Shown here: positions 18,622-27,413 of the stretch, piece by piece
Numbering within the stretch: position 1 is the stretch's first letter
How the letters are laid out: each line of letters opens with the position of its first letter
Origin: Pelagerythrobacter marensis
Lineage (GTDB): Bacteria; Pseudomonadota; Alphaproteobacteria; Sphingomonadales; Sphingomonadaceae
NCBI RefSeq assembly: GCF_036700095.1
Contig: NZ_CP144918.1
Coordinates: 125,001-189,000, forward strand
Length of the DNA stretch: 64,000 nucleotides
Direction: 5' to 3'
Notes under the pieces: generated by a model
Databases searched by the model: none
What the model saw: the letters and a program-made list of their open reading frames with translations, nothing else
Told to the model about the DNA's origin: nothing
Position numbers and translations under genes: made by a program

Positions 18622-20721
18622 TTACCTTCGCTTTGCCGCTGCCCGCCACTGGTGAAGCAGCGGTTCGGTATAGCCGCTCGGCTGCTCCACGCCCTTGAAC
18701 ACCAGGTCGCACGCGGCGCGGAAGGCCGGGCCGTCCTCGTTGCCGGTGAGCGGCACATAGAACGGATCGCCCGCGTTCTGCTCGTCCACTTTCGCCGCCA
18801 TGCGGCGCAGGCTGTCCATGACCTGCTCGCGCGAACAGACGCCGTGGAGCAGCCAGTTGGCCATGTGCTGGCTGGAAATGCGCAGCGTCGCGCGGTCTTC
18901 CATCAGGCCAATGTCATGAATGTCCGGCACTTTCGAACAGCCGACCCCCTGGTCGATCCAGCGCACGACATAGCCGAGCAGCCCCTGCGCATTGTTGTCC
19001 AGCTCTTCGCGAATCTCCTCTTCCGACCAGTTCGTGCCGTCGGCGAGCGGGATCGTCAGAAGCGCATCCAGCCCCGGCGCCTCGCCCAGCTCCGTCTGCC
19101 GGGCGAAGACGTCGAGCCGGTGGTAATGCAGCGCGTGCAGCGTCGCCGCTGTGGGGCTCGGCACCCAGGCGGTGTTGGCGCCGGCCTGCAAGTGGCCGAT
19201 CTTCTGTTCCATCATGTCGGCCATCATATCGGGCGCGGCCCACATGCCCTTGCCGATCTGCGCCTTGCCCGAAAGGCCGCAGGCAAGCCCGATCGCGACA
19301 TTGCGCTTTTCATAGGCGTCGAGCCAGACGCTCGATTTCATCGCGCCCTTGCGGATCATCGGCCCCGCCTGCATCGAAGTGTGAATCTCGTCCCCGGTGC
19401 GGTCGAGGAAACCGGTGTTGATGAACACGATCCGGTCCCTCACGGCACGGATGCAGGCAGCCAGGTTGGCGCTGGTGCGCCGTTCCTCGTCCATCACACC
19501 GACCTTGATCGTATGCCGTTCCAGGCCCAGAAGATCTTCGACCGCGTCGAACAGATCGTTGGTGAACGCGCATTCGTCCGGCCCGTGCATCTTCGGCTTG
19601 ACGATATAAATGCTGCCCGCCTGGCTGTTGCGGAACCGGGTATGGCCGCGGACATCGAGCGCGCCGATCGCCGCGGTGAAGACCGCGTCCATGATCCCTT
19701 CGGGAATCTCCGACCCGTCGGACAGAGCGATCGCCGGACTCGTCATCAGGTGGCCGACATTGCGCACGAACAGCAGGCTGCGCCCCGGCAGCGCGCGATC
19801 GCTGCCGTCGGGTGCGGTGTAGCGAACGTCATCGGCCAGCGCGCGGGTCACGCTGCGCCCGCCCTTCTCGAACGTTTCGCTCAGGTCGCCGCGAATGACG
19901 CCCAGCCAGTTGCGATAGGCCAGTGCCTTGTCCTCGCCATCGACCGCGGCAACCGAATCCTCGCAGTCGCAGATCGTCGTCAGCGCGGATTCGAGCACGA
20001 CGTCGGCGATCCCCGCCGGATCGTCCTTGCCCACCGGATGGTCGCGATCGACGACGACCTCGATATGCAGGCCGTTGTTGACGAACAACGGCCCACGCCC
20101 GGTCCGTCCGGCGAACTGTGCCGGATCGGCCAGCGGGATATCGCCCGAAAGGTCCGACACATCGGCCCAGCTGCCCGAGGCCAGCGGCACCGTGTCGTCG
20201 AGGAACCGGCGCACGCGCGCGATCACCGCGGCGCCGCGTTCGGCATCGTAGCCGCCGGGACGCGCGGCCGGCGCGTCAAGCGCATCGGTGCCGTAGAACG
20301 CGTCGTAGAGGCTGCCCCAGCGGGCATTCGCGGCATTGAGCAGGAAACGCGCGTTGAGCACGGGCACGACCAGTTGCGGGCCGGCCATCGTCGCGATTTC
20401 CGCGTCCACGTTCTGTGTGCCGATAGTGAACGGCTCAGGCTCGGCAACGAGATAGCCGATCTCTTCCAGGAACGCGCGATAGGCGCGGGCGTCGTGCGCC
20501 TGCCCCTTGCGCTCGCGGTGCCAGGCGTCGATCTTCGCCTGCAAATCCTCGCGCCTCGCCACAAGCGTGCGGTTGCGCGGAGCGAACCGGGCCACGAGAT
20601 TGGCAAAGCCGCGCCAGAAGGCTTCGGCATCCTGTTCCAGCACGGGAAGGACTTCGCCCTCCAGAAGCTCCGCAAGCGCGGGGTGGACCTGCAATCCGGC
20701 GCGTTCGATCTTGTCGTTCAT
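18622..20721 (-). CDS. glcB: Malate synthase G
   Basis: A 699-residue enzyme, close to the usual 720 of isoform G. Recognised parts are [33 protein letters not shown], the TIM-barrel segment [14 protein letters not shown] with [22 protein letters not shown], and the C-terminal [11 protein letters not shown]. It condenses glyoxylate with acetyl-CoA to malate. This is relevant here because ferulate side-chain cleavage yields acetyl-CoA, although no isocitrate lyase is in the window. It is probably a single-gene transcript, divergent from the M20-astA-astB operon. Confidence 0.96.
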   Translation of the reverse strand: MNDKIERAGLQVHPALAELLEGEVLPVLEQDAEAFWRGFANLVARFAPRNRTLVARREDLQAKIDAWHRERKGQAHDARAYRAFLEEIGYLVAEPEPFTIGTQNVDAEIATMAGPQLVVPVLNARFLLNAANARWGSLYDAFYGTDALDAPAARPGGYDAERGAAVIARVRRFLDDTVPLASGSWADVSDLSGDIPLADPAQFAGRTGRGPLFVNNGLHIEVVVDRDHPVGKDDPAGIADVVLESALTTICDCEDSVAAVDGEDKALAYRNWLGVIRGDLSETFEKGGRSVTRALADDVRYTAPDGSDRALPGRSLLFVRNVGHLMTSPAIALSDGSEIPEGIMDAVFTAAIGALDVRGHTRFRNSQAGSIYIVKPKMHGPDECAFTNDLFDAVEDLLGLERHTIKVGVMDEERRTSANLAACIRAVRDRIVFINTGFLDRTGDEIHTSMQAGPMIRKGAMKSSVWLDAYEKRNVAIGLACGLSGKAQIGKGMWAAPDMMADMMEQKIGHLQAGANTAWVPSPTAATLHALHYHRLDVFARQTELGEAPGLDALLTIPLADGTNWSEEEIREELDNNAQGLLGYVVRWIDQGVGCSKVPDIHDIGLMEDRATLRISSQHMANWLLHGVCSREQVMDSLRRMAAKVDEQNAGDPFYVPLTGNEDGPAFRAACDLVFKGVEQPSGYTEPLLHQWRAAAKRR

Positions 20722-20870
20722 CTGTCCTCACTCGTTACTGGCCACACGGACTCCGTGCGCGATTATGGCAGTATCCCGGGGAGGAGGACAGCCGCGCTAT
20801 GGCCAAGCCGGCGGCGGATTGCAACGGGGCGGCGATGGGGTTGGACTGGCGGCCCCGCGCGGCTAGAGCC

Positions 20871-20900
20871 GTTTTCATCGAGACGCCATCGGCCCGCGCC
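20871..20900 (+). repeat. Copy of a dispersed ~30-bp repeat (GTTTTCATYGAGACG family)
   Basis: This stretch matches 49,344-49,373 (read on the minus strand) at most positions and shares CGGCCCGCGCC with 2584-2608. It lies between glcB and the M20 hydrolase gene. It is discussed as a finding. Confidence 0.55.
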
Positions 20901-20948
20901 GCTTCAGCCTTGCTGAACTGCTGAAAACACCTCTAGACCGGGTTACGA

Positions 20949-22157
20949 ATGAAACCGGATTTCGACAGCAATGCCGCGCTCGACGCGATCGACGCTTCCG
21001 CCATGCTCGCGCAAGTGCAGGCGTGGAGCGCGATCAACACCGGCACCGCCAACCTCGAGGGGCTGGCGCGCCAGGCCGATGCACTGGCGGAGGCCTTCGC
21101 CGAGCTTCCGGGCGAGATCGAGATGGTCGATCCCGCGCCGGTGACCGCGATTGCCGCCGACGGGACCGAAGTGGAGCGCGAATTCGGCCGGCACCTCGTT
21201 CTCAGGGTTCGTCCTGACGCGGAACGGCGGCTGCTGCTCACCGGGCATATGGACACGGTGTTTCCGGCAGACCATCCGTTCCAGGATCAGCGCTGGCTCG
21301 ACGAGGAAACGCTGAACGGCCCCGGCCTCGCCGACATGAAAGGCGGGATCGCGGTCATCCTCCATGCCCTGAAAGCGTTCGAGAATACCGGCGAGGCCGC
21401 GCGTCTGGGTTACGACGTGATGATCAATTCGGACGAGGAAACCGGATCGCTGGCCTCGGCCCCGCTGATCGAACGGCTGGCGCAGGGCAAGTATGCCGCG
21501 CTGACTTACGAGCCTTCGGCGCTGCCCGACGGAACGCTCGCCCACGCCCGCGGGGGCAGCGGCAATTACTCGCTCACCGTCACCGGCAAGTCCGCCCACG
21601 CCGGGCGCAATCCGGAAGACGGGCGCAATGCCATTGTCGCCGCCGCCGCGCTGACGATGGGCCTGAAGCGGCTCCAGGACGCGGATTGCCCGGTCAATCC
21701 GGCACGGATCGAGGGCGGTTCGGCCAACAATGTCGTGCCCGACCACGCCGTCCTGCGCTTCAATATCCGCCCGAAACACCCGGAGGCTGCCGAGCGGTTC
21801 GAGCGCGCCCTTTCCGCGCTCGTGGGCGAAGTGCAGCAGGCGCACGAGGTCGCGATCCACCGGCACGGGGGGATCACCCGGCCCCCCAAGCCGGTCGATC
21901 GCCGGGCGCAGAAACTGTTCGACCTGGTCCGCGAATGCGGCGCCACGCTGGGCCAGGACATCGGCTGGAAATCGACCGGGGGCGTGTGCGACGGGAACAA
22001 TATCGCGGCCACCGGCGTCCCCGTGGTCGACACGATGGGCGTGCGCGGCGGCGCGATCCATTCGCCCGACGAATTTCTTGTCGTCCCCTCGCTCGCCGAA
22101 CGCGCTGCCTTGAGCGCGCTGGTGCTGGGCAGACTTGCCAGTGGAGATCCCGTTTGA
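20949..22157 (+). CDS. M20 family metallohydrolase in the ast operon
   Basis: A 402-residue M20/M25/M40 peptidase-like hydrolase. The metal-binding GHMDTVFP is at about residues 98-105, with the bridging aspartate in GPGLADMKGG and the catalytic glutamate pair in INSDEETGS. The dimerisation lid has the SAHAGRNPEDGRNA motif, and an HSPDE metal site lies near the C-terminus. Relatives include carboxypeptidase G2 and acylamino-acid deacylases. Its stop overlaps astA (TTGA), so it is part of the arginine succinyltransferase operon. It may deacylate N-succinylglutamate in place of AstE, which is not found nearby; that is inference. Confidence 0.85.
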   Translation: MKPDFDSNAALDAIDASAMLAQVQAWSAINTGTANLEGLARQADALAEAFAELPGEIEMVDPAPVTAIAADGTEVEREFGRHLVLRVRPDAERRLLLTGHMDTVFPADHPFQDQRWLDEETLNGPGLADMKGGIAVILHALKAFENTGEAARLGYDVMINSDEETGSLASAPLIERLAQGKYAALTYEPSALPDGTLAHARGGSGNYSLTVTGKSAHAGRNPEDGRNAIVAAAALTMGLKRLQDADCPVNPARIEGGSANNVVPDHAVLRFNIRPKHPEAAERFERALSALVGEVQQAHEVAIHRHGGITRPPKPVDRRAQKLFDLVRECGATLGQDIGWKSTGGVCDGNNIAATGVPVVDTMGVRGGAIHSPDEFLVVPSLAERAALSALVLGRLASGDPV

Positions 22158-23170
22158 CTTTCGCTCTGCGCGCCGCGCGCACCGACGACCTCGAGCCCCT
22201 GTACGAAATGGCCAAGCTGACCGGCGGGGGGTTCACCAACCTGCCCCCGGACCGCGATGCGCTGGCCGCCAAACTGGCCCGTGCCGACGCCGCCTTCGCC
22301 CGGCACGAAGACGAACTGGGCGACGATCAGTTCGTGCTGGTGCTCGAAAACACGGCGACCGGCGAAGTGCGCGGCACCTGCCAGCTGTTCAGCCAGGTCG
22401 GCCAGCAATGGCCGTTCTATTCCTATCGGCTGACCACGCTCACCCAGCACTCGCAGGAGCTGAACCGGACCGTTCGGGCCGAACTGCTCAGCCTCGTCAC
22501 CGATCTGGAAGGGTCGAGCGAAGTCGGCGGCCTGTTCCTCCATCCGGGGGAACGCGCCGGCGGCCTGGGCCTCCTGCTCGCCCGCAGCCGTTACCTGTTC
22601 ATCGCGATGCACCGCAGGCGCTTTGCCGACCGCGTGCTGGCCGAACTGCGCGGGATCATCGACGAACGGGGCGGCTCCCCCTTCTGGGACGGGGTGGCCG
22701 GCCGCTTCTTCGGCATGAGCTTTCAGGAAGCCGACTATTTCAACGCGATCAACGGCAACCAGTTCATCGCCGACCTGATGCCCAAGCACCCGGTCTATGT
22801 CGCCATGCTCGACGACGACGCGCGCAGCGTGATCGGCATGCCGCACCCCTCCGGCCGGGCGGCGATGAAGATGCTGGAGAACGAAGGCTTCGCCTACGAA
22901 GGCTATCTCGACATCTTCGACGGCGGGCCGACGATGACCGCGCGGACCGACCGGGTGAAAAGCGTCGCCGCCGCCAAGCCGCACGCAATCGAACGCTGCG
23001 ATCTCGAATACGGCGAGCGGGCGATCCTCGCGACCGGCGAACTCGAAGGCTTCCGCGCGGCATACGGGATGCGCGAGATTGCCGCCGAAGGCACGGTGGC
23101 GATCGACCCGACCGCGGCCGAAGCCCTGCGGGTTTCCCCCGGGGACGTGATCTGGAGCGTGGCGCGGTGA
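22154..23170 (+). CDS. astA: Arginine N-succinyltransferase
   Basis: A 338-residue AstA. It opens with LRAARTDDLEPLYEMAKLTGGGFTNLP and has GEVRGTCQLFSQVGQQWPFYSYR, the GLFLHPGERAGGLGLLLARSRYLF block and the MPKHPVYVAMLDDDARSVIG segment typical of the family. It transfers succinyl from succinyl-CoA to arginine, step 1 of the AST pathway. The start is a TTG at 22,154 overlapping the previous stop; this gives the family's N-terminus. astB follows 52 bases later. Confidence 0.94.
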   Translation: MTFALRAARTDDLEPLYEMAKLTGGGFTNLPPDRDALAAKLARADAAFARHEDELGDDQFVLVLENTATGEVRGTCQLFSQVGQQWPFYSYRLTTLTQHSQELNRTVRAELLSLVTDLEGSSEVGGLFLHPGERAGGLGLLLARSRYLFIAMHRRRFADRVLAELRGIIDERGGSPFWDGVAGRFFGMSFQEADYFNAINGNQFIADLMPKHPVYVAMLDDDARSVIGMPHPSGRAAMKMLENEGFAYEGYLDIFDGGPTMTARTDRVKSVAAAKPHAIERCDLEYGERAILATGELEGFRAAYGMREIAAEGTVAIDPTAAEALRVSPGDVIWSVAR

Positions 23171-23222
23171 GGCCGCCTTTCAAGCCGACGCCACGGAGAC
23201 GCATTGCGAAGGACAACGCGCG

Positions 23223-24473
23223 ATGGCGCTGACGGAAATCAATTTCGACGGCATCGTCGGCCCGAGCCACAACTACGCGGGCCTGAGCCTGGGCAATATC
23301 GCCAGCGCGAGTCACAAGGGCGATCCGTCCTATCCGCGCGCCGCCGCGCTGCAGGGGCTGGCCAAGATGCGGGGCAATCTCGCGCGCGGGCTCGCGCAGG
23401 GTTTCCTGCTGCCCCTGCCGCGCCCCAACGACGCGCTGCTGCAGCGGCTGGCGGTCGACGACACTGCCGATCGCGCGCTGCTCGCCGCGGCCTGGTCTGC
23501 CAGCTCGATGTGGACCGCCAACGCGGCGACGGTCAGTCCGGCGCCGGATACGGCCGACGGGCGCTGCCACCTGACGCCGGCCAATCTGTCGACAATGCTC
23601 CACCGCGCGCAGGAATGGCCCGATACCGCGCGCCAGCTCGCCATCGCCTTTGCCGACAGCCGCCATTTCGCGGTTCACGAGGCCGTGCCGGGCAGTTTCG
23701 GCGACGAGGGCGCGGCCAATCACATGCGCTTTTGCGAAGGGCACGGCGCGCCCGGAGTCGAAGTTTTCGTCTATGGCCGGCCCGGCGGCCGCTTCCCGGC
23801 GCGTCAGCACGAGCAGGCGAGCCTTGCGGTCGCGCGCCTGCACGGCCTCGCCCCGGATCGCACGGTGTTCATCGAACAGAACCCCGCCGCGATCGAGGCC
23901 GGCGCGTTTCATAACGACGTGGTTGCCGTCGCCAACGAACGTGTGCTGTTCTGCCACCAGCAGGCTTTCGCCGACCAGGCCGGCGCCTACGAAGCGATTC
24001 GCCAGCGGTTTCCCGCGCTCGAAGTGGTCGAGGTTCCCGCCAGCGCGGTCAGCCTGGCCGAAGCGATCCGAACCTACCTGTTCAACGCGCAACTGGTGAC
24101 GCTGCCCGCCGGCGAAATGGCGCTGGTCGTGCCCGAGGAGTGCCGCGAAAGCCCGTCGGTATGGAAGTGGTGCGAGGCGATGATCGCGGGCAACGGCCCC
24201 ATCCGCCAGGTCGTTCCGGTCGACGTGCGCCAGTCGATGGCCAATGGCGGCGGCCCCGCATGCCTGCGGCTGCGCGTGGTCGCCGATCCGGCAACGATCG
24301 ACCCGCGCTTCCTGCTCGACGAGCGGAAGGCCGAAGCGATGGAACGAATCGTCGCCGCCGCCTGGCCCGAGCAGATCGACCCGGCGGATCTGGGCAGCGC
24401 CACGCTCGCCGAACAGGTGCGCGCGGCGCGCCGGGCGCTTCTGGAACAGCTCGATCTGGCACAGCTTTATTAA
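23223..24473 (+). CDS. astB: N-succinylarginine dihydrolase
   Basis: A 416-residue AstB of the guanidino-group modifying superfamily. It starts EINFDGIVGPSHNYAGLSLGN and has FGDEGAANHMRFCEGHG, VHEAVPGSF and the C-terminal catalytic cysteine in NGGGPACLRLRV. It releases ammonia and CO2 from N-succinylarginine to give N-succinylornithine. No astC or astD follows, so the pathway's later steps must be encoded elsewhere. The gene ends 131 bases before a small membrane protein. Confidence 0.95.
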   Translation: MALTEINFDGIVGPSHNYAGLSLGNIASASHKGDPSYPRAAALQGLAKMRGNLARGLAQGFLLPLPRPNDALLQRLAVDDTADRALLAAAWSASSMWTANAATVSPAPDTADGRCHLTPANLSTMLHRAQEWPDTARQLAIAFADSRHFAVHEAVPGSFGDEGAANHMRFCEGHGAPGVEVFVYGRPGGRFPARQHEQASLAVARLHGLAPDRTVFIEQNPAAIEAGAFHNDVVAVANERVLFCHQQAFADQAGAYEAIRQRFPALEVVEVPASAVSLAEAIRTYLFNAQLVTLPAGEMALVVPEECRESPSVWKWCEAMIAGNGPIRQVVPVDVRQSMANGGGPACLRLRVVADPATIDPRFLLDERKAEAMERIVAAAWPEQIDPADLGSATLAEQVRAARRALLEQLDLAQLY

Positions 24474-24604
24474 CGCGCTGGACTCGCCGTCGGTGCGGCT
24501 TACAATTCCGCGGCGGTTAACCATCGCGCTCCGCAGGCGTCCGCAGCTGGCATGTCGCTTGCTTCGCCGGCCGTTAACCGGGACCTGCTCGCCAAGGGAA
24601 TGTC

Positions 24605-24850
24605 ATGCTTCGCAAACTGGCCCGGCTGTTCGTGATCAAGACGCGGTTCGAGGCCTATCTGATCATCTACGCCCTGGCGCTGGGCGCCACCGCGCGCGGC
24701 ACGGCCTATCTCGACCAGTATCCGGGCTGGGGCGGCAAATTGCTGTTCCTCGCCTGCACCGGCGCGGTGTTCCTCGCGGGCGCCAAAATACTCGACGCCC
24801 TGCGTTACGAGCGCGAGCGCAAGCAAGCGGACGATCGCGGGGCTGGCTGA
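24605..24850 (+). CDS. Small membrane protein of unknown function
   Basis: An 81-residue protein with two hydrophobic segments (about residues 17-32 and 44-60, separated by YLDQYPGWGGK) and basic ends (MLRKLARLF..., RYERERKQ). AAGGGA lies 5 bases before the ATG. It is probably an inner-membrane protein. It sits between astB and the 3' end of ssrA, which runs in the opposite direction. I do not recognise a family. Confidence 0.6.
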   Translation: MLRKLARLFVIKTRFEAYLIIYALALGATARGTAYLDQYPGWGGKLLFLACTGAVFLAGAKILDALRYERERKQADDRGAG

Positions 24851-24866
24851 AGGGGGGAGCGAAGGT

Positions 24867-25208
24867 GGGGGATTCTGTTGCTAGGCTCCCCCGGGCCCCC
24901 GGTATCCGTTCTGTTGACCGGTCGGTCCAACCGCGCTCTTAGCTTTGTAAATTCAGGCCGCTAGGCCGTCACATTACGCAGCGAGAGCAAGTGCTTCGTT
25001 GTCGTTGGCACTTGTGAGTTTTGAGCCTTTAACGGGTTACTCAGCCCGGGCGAAAACAGTGCCTTTCAACACACGTCGATCCTGGTTCGGCCCCATCAGG
25101 AAACGTTCGACACCGAACGCCTTTTGGTGGAGCCGCCGGGTACTGCCCCCGGGTCCGTTGTGCCTATTGCACACCGCAATTTATCGCCATAGCCGACTGA
25201 CGCCGGCA
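24867..25208 (-). ncRNA. ssrA: Circularly permuted two-piece tmRNA
   Basis: Read on the minus strand, the gene has the alphaproteobacterial permuted layout. The acceptor piece comes first and ends GGCTCCACCA with CCA at 25,127-25,125. After a processed spacer, the coding piece begins GGGGCCG at 25,094. GGGGCCG pairs with CGGCTCC to form a seven-pair acceptor stem with one G-U. The coding piece then carries the tag reading frame at 25,009-24,974. A hairpin GGGGGA/TCCCCC at 24,892-24,867 probably ends the transcript. tmRNA rescues stalled ribosomes with SmpB. The 5' end is placed from the promoter and both termini are approximate. Confidence 0.9.
24974..25009 (-). other. tmRNA proteolysis-tag reading frame (ANDNEALALAA)
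   Basis: On the minus strand GCC AAC GAC AAC GAA ... GCG TAA encodes ANDNEALALAA and a stop. The AND start and ALALAA end are characteristic of tmRNA degradation tags; the C-terminal LAA is recognised by ClpXP-type proteases. Confidence 0.95.
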
Positions 25209-25214
25209 CCGCCC

Positions 25215-25242
25215 TATATAGGGAACTGGCGATTAATGTGAA
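25215..25242 (-). promoter_or_regulatory. Sigma-70-type promoter of ssrA
   Basis: On the minus strand TTCACA (25,242-25,237) and TATATA (25,220-25,215) are separated by 16 bases, placing the start near 25,208, just ahead of the acceptor piece of ssrA. Confidence 0.7.
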
Positions 25243-25274
25243 GTGACCGGAAACCCACCGCCGTGCAAAGCGGG

Positions 25275-25305
25275 GAAGAAGCGCGCGCTTCACCCGCGCT
25301 TCTTC
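25275..25305 (-). terminator. Hairpin overlapping the mscL 3' end
   Basis: GAAGAAGCGCG at 25,275-25,285 pairs perfectly with CGCGCTTCTTC at 25,295-25,305, an 11-bp stem. It overlaps the last codons of mscL, whose stop is at 25,290, and probably ends its transcript. No T tract follows. Confidence 0.5.
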
Positions 25306-25727
25306 AGCTCGTCGCGGATTTCCTTGAGCAGGTCGAGTTCGGTCGGCCCGGCGGGCTTTTCCTCCGGCGGCTTCTTCTCGAACTCGGCCATGACCTTGTT
25401 GGCATAGCGCACAAGCAGGAAGATGATGAAAGCGAGGATCAGGAAATTGATCACCGCGGTCACCAGCGCGCCATAACCGATCATCGCCGCGCCCGCTTCC
25501 TTCAGCGCGGCATAGTCGTCGGTCGCCCCCTCGTACCCCTCGGGCACGCTGAGCAGGATGAAATAGCTGGAGAAATCCACGCCGCCGAAAATCCACCCGA
25601 CGACGGGCATGATCACGTCTTCGGTCAGCGAAGTGACGATCGTGGCGAAAGCCCCCGCGATGATGACCGCGACGGCCAGTTCCATCACATTGCCCTTGGC
25701 GACAAATGCCTTGAATTCCGCAAGCAC
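25290..25727 (-). CDS. mscL: Large-conductance mechanosensitive channel
   Basis: A 145-residue MscL. The N-terminal amphipathic helix LAEFKAFVAKGNVMELAVAV leads into TM1 (VIIAGAFATIVTSLTEDVIMP) and is followed by a periplasmic loop. TM2 is VTAVINFLILAFIIFLLVRY, and a charged C-terminal bundle ends in ELDLLKEIRDEL. It opens under membrane tension during osmotic downshock. A GTG start at 25,727 is chosen because GGGAGG lies about 8 bases upstream and it gives the usual N-terminus; a longer form from 25,769 is less likely. Confidence 0.94.
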   Translation of the reverse strand: MLAEFKAFVAKGNVMELAVAVIIAGAFATIVTSLTEDVIMPVVGWIFGGVDFSSYFILLSVPEGYEGATDDYAALKEAGAAMIGYGALVTAVINFLILAFIIFLLVRYANKVMAEFEKKPPEEKPAGPTELDLLKEIRDELKKRG

Positions 25728-25884
25728 TTTTCCGCACCTCCCTGAAGCTTCACCGCCGAACAGTGCCACCGGGGCGCGCTCCTGCCAAGCCCGGGGTAAT
25801 TCTTGAAATGCGCTTTGGGTGTGCTATCTGCGCAATACAGACTGCCGCGGCGCATGGTGCTGCCGCGCAAGGGGAGCTTTCTCG

Positions 25885-26565
25885 ATGAACTGGAAGTCCG
25901 TCCGCCGTTTTTCGCTCGTTGCCCTCGCCTCGATCGGGCTGGCCGCCTGCGGGATCAACTCGGTGCCCGCGGCCGAGGAGAATGCCAAGGCCAAGTGGGC
26001 CGACGTCCAGGCCGCCTTTCAGGAGCGGGCGAACCTGATCCCCAATCTGGAACAGATCGTGCTGTCGTCCGCCGAGCAGGAGCGCGAGACGCTGAATCAG
26101 GTGATCCAGGCCCGCGCCTCGGCAACCCGGCCCGAAATCCAGGTCGATGCCGACGATCTCAGCAATCCGCAGGCGATGGCGCAGTATCAGCAGGCACAGA
26201 GCCAGCTCGGCAGCGCGCTGAGCCGCCTGCTCGTATCGGTCGAACGCTATCCCGAACTGCGCAGCCAGGAAAATTTCGGCCGCTTCATGACGCAGATCGA
26301 AGGCCAGGAGAATCGCATCCGGGTGGCCCTGCGCGATTACAACGAGGCGGTGCGCCAGTATAACACCACGATCCGCACTTTCCCCGACACGATCGGTGCC
26401 AACATCATCCACGGCGCGAAACCGATGGTGCCTTACGAGGCGGTGAGCGAAGGGGCGGAAGTCGCGCCGACGCTGAACATGCGCGCCGGCGGCAACGGGG
26501 CCGCCGCGCCCGTGGGCGCGAACGACAACGCCGCCCAGCAGTCCGCCGCCGCGGCGAACAATTGA
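25885..26565 (+). CDS. LemA family lipoprotein
   Basis: A 226-residue LemA protein. The lipobox LAAC gives a lipidated cysteine at residue 22. Long helices follow, including WADVQAAFQERANLIPNLEQIV, RYPELRSQENFGRFMTQIEGQENRIRVALRDYNEAVRQYNTTIRTFP, the classic LemA core, and a low-complexity Ala/Asn tail. LemA proteins are membrane-anchored and often paired with TPM-domain proteins, as here, but their role is unsettled. The ATG at 25,885 has AAGGGGAG upstream. The gene overlaps the next by four bases. Confidence 0.92.
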   Translation: MNWKSVRRFSLVALASIGLAACGINSVPAAEENAKAKWADVQAAFQERANLIPNLEQIVLSSAEQERETLNQVIQARASATRPEIQVDADDLSNPQAMAQYQQAQSQLGSALSRLLVSVERYPELRSQENFGRFMTQIEGQENRIRVALRDYNEAVRQYNTTIRTFPDTIGANIIHGAKPMVPYEAVSEGAEVAPTLNMRAGGNGAAAPVGANDNAAQQSAAAANN

Positions 26566-27410
26566 GCCCCGTGCCATCGCGCGCCTTGCGTGAGGGCCTG
26601 CGCCTGCTGCTGATCCTGGTGGCGGCGCTGGGGCTGGCGCTGCCTGCCGCGGGGCAGGATTTCCCCGAACGCGGCACCGCGCCCGTGGTCGACGCGGCGA
26701 ATATCATCGACGATGCGACCGAGGCGGAGCTGACGCAGGCGCTCACTGCGTTCGAACAGCGCAACCAGCGGCAGTTCGTGATCGCGACGATCCCCGATCT
26801 GCAAGGCTACGAGATTTCCGACTACGGATACCGCCTCGGACGAACGTGGGGCCTGGGCGATACCGAGAACGACGATGGCATCATCCTGATCGTGGCGCCG
26901 AACGAGCGGCGCGTGCGGATCGAGGTCGGCTATGGCCTCGAGGGCGTGATCCCCGACGGCCTGGCGTTCGAATATGTCGAAGAGATGAAGCCCTATTTCC
27001 GCGACGGCGACTATTCGCGCGGGATCGCGCTGGGCGCGCAGCGAATCATGACCCAGCTCGAACTGCCGCCCGAGGAGGCGGCGCAAGTCGCCGCCCAGGC
27101 CGAACAGGCGCGCGAGAGCGAAGGCGGCGTTCCCTTCGGCGCGCTGATCTGGCTCGCCTTCTTGTTCCTCTTCTTCGTCCTGCCGATGTTCGGCCGCGGC
27201 CGCAGGCGCCGCTATCGCAGCGGCATGGGCGGTGTCGTCGGCGACATCGTGCTGTGGGAAGCCGGCAAGGCGATCGCGCGCGGCCTGTCCGACGACGACT
27301 GGGGCGGCGGCGGATTCGGAGGCTTCGGCGGCGGCGGAGGCGGCGGCTTCGGCGGCTTTTCCGGCGGCGGCGGAAGTTTCGGGGGCGGCGGCGCCTCCGG
27401 GGGGTGGTAG
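26562..27410 (+). CDS. TPM domain protein (YgcG family)
   Basis: A 282-residue membrane-anchored protein. A signal peptide (to about residue 31) precedes the TPM domain (about 38-165) with VVDAANIIDDATEAELTQALTAFE, ERRVRIEVGYGLEGVIPD and GDYSRGIALGAQRI. One transmembrane segment follows (IWLAFLFLFFVLPMF), and a C-terminal tail is extremely Gly-rich. The start is TTG at 26,562 overlapping the lemA stop; a GTG at 26,571 is possible. LemA-TPM pairs recur in bacteria and are thought to work in the envelope, but the activity is not established. Confidence 0.9.
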   Translation: MSPVPSRALREGLRLLLILVAALGLALPAAGQDFPERGTAPVVDAANIIDDATEAELTQALTAFEQRNQRQFVIATIPDLQGYEISDYGYRLGRTWGLGDTENDDGIILIVAPNERRVRIEVGYGLEGVIPDGLAFEYVEEMKPYFRDGDYSRGIALGAQRIMTQLELPPEEAAQVAAQAEQARESEGGVPFGALIWLAFLFLFFVLPMFGRGRRRRYRSGMGGVVGDIVLWEAGKAIARGLSDDDWGGGGFGGFGGGGGGGFGGFSGGGGSFGGGGASGGW

Positions 27411-27413
27411 GCG

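Noticed and set aside
24999-25737. Open frames of 80 codons (plus, 24,999-25,241) and 213 codons (minus, 25,096-25,737)
   Set aside because: They lie over the tmRNA gene and mscL. The tmRNA tag, acceptor stem and promoter explain the sequence, and neither frame resembles a known protein.
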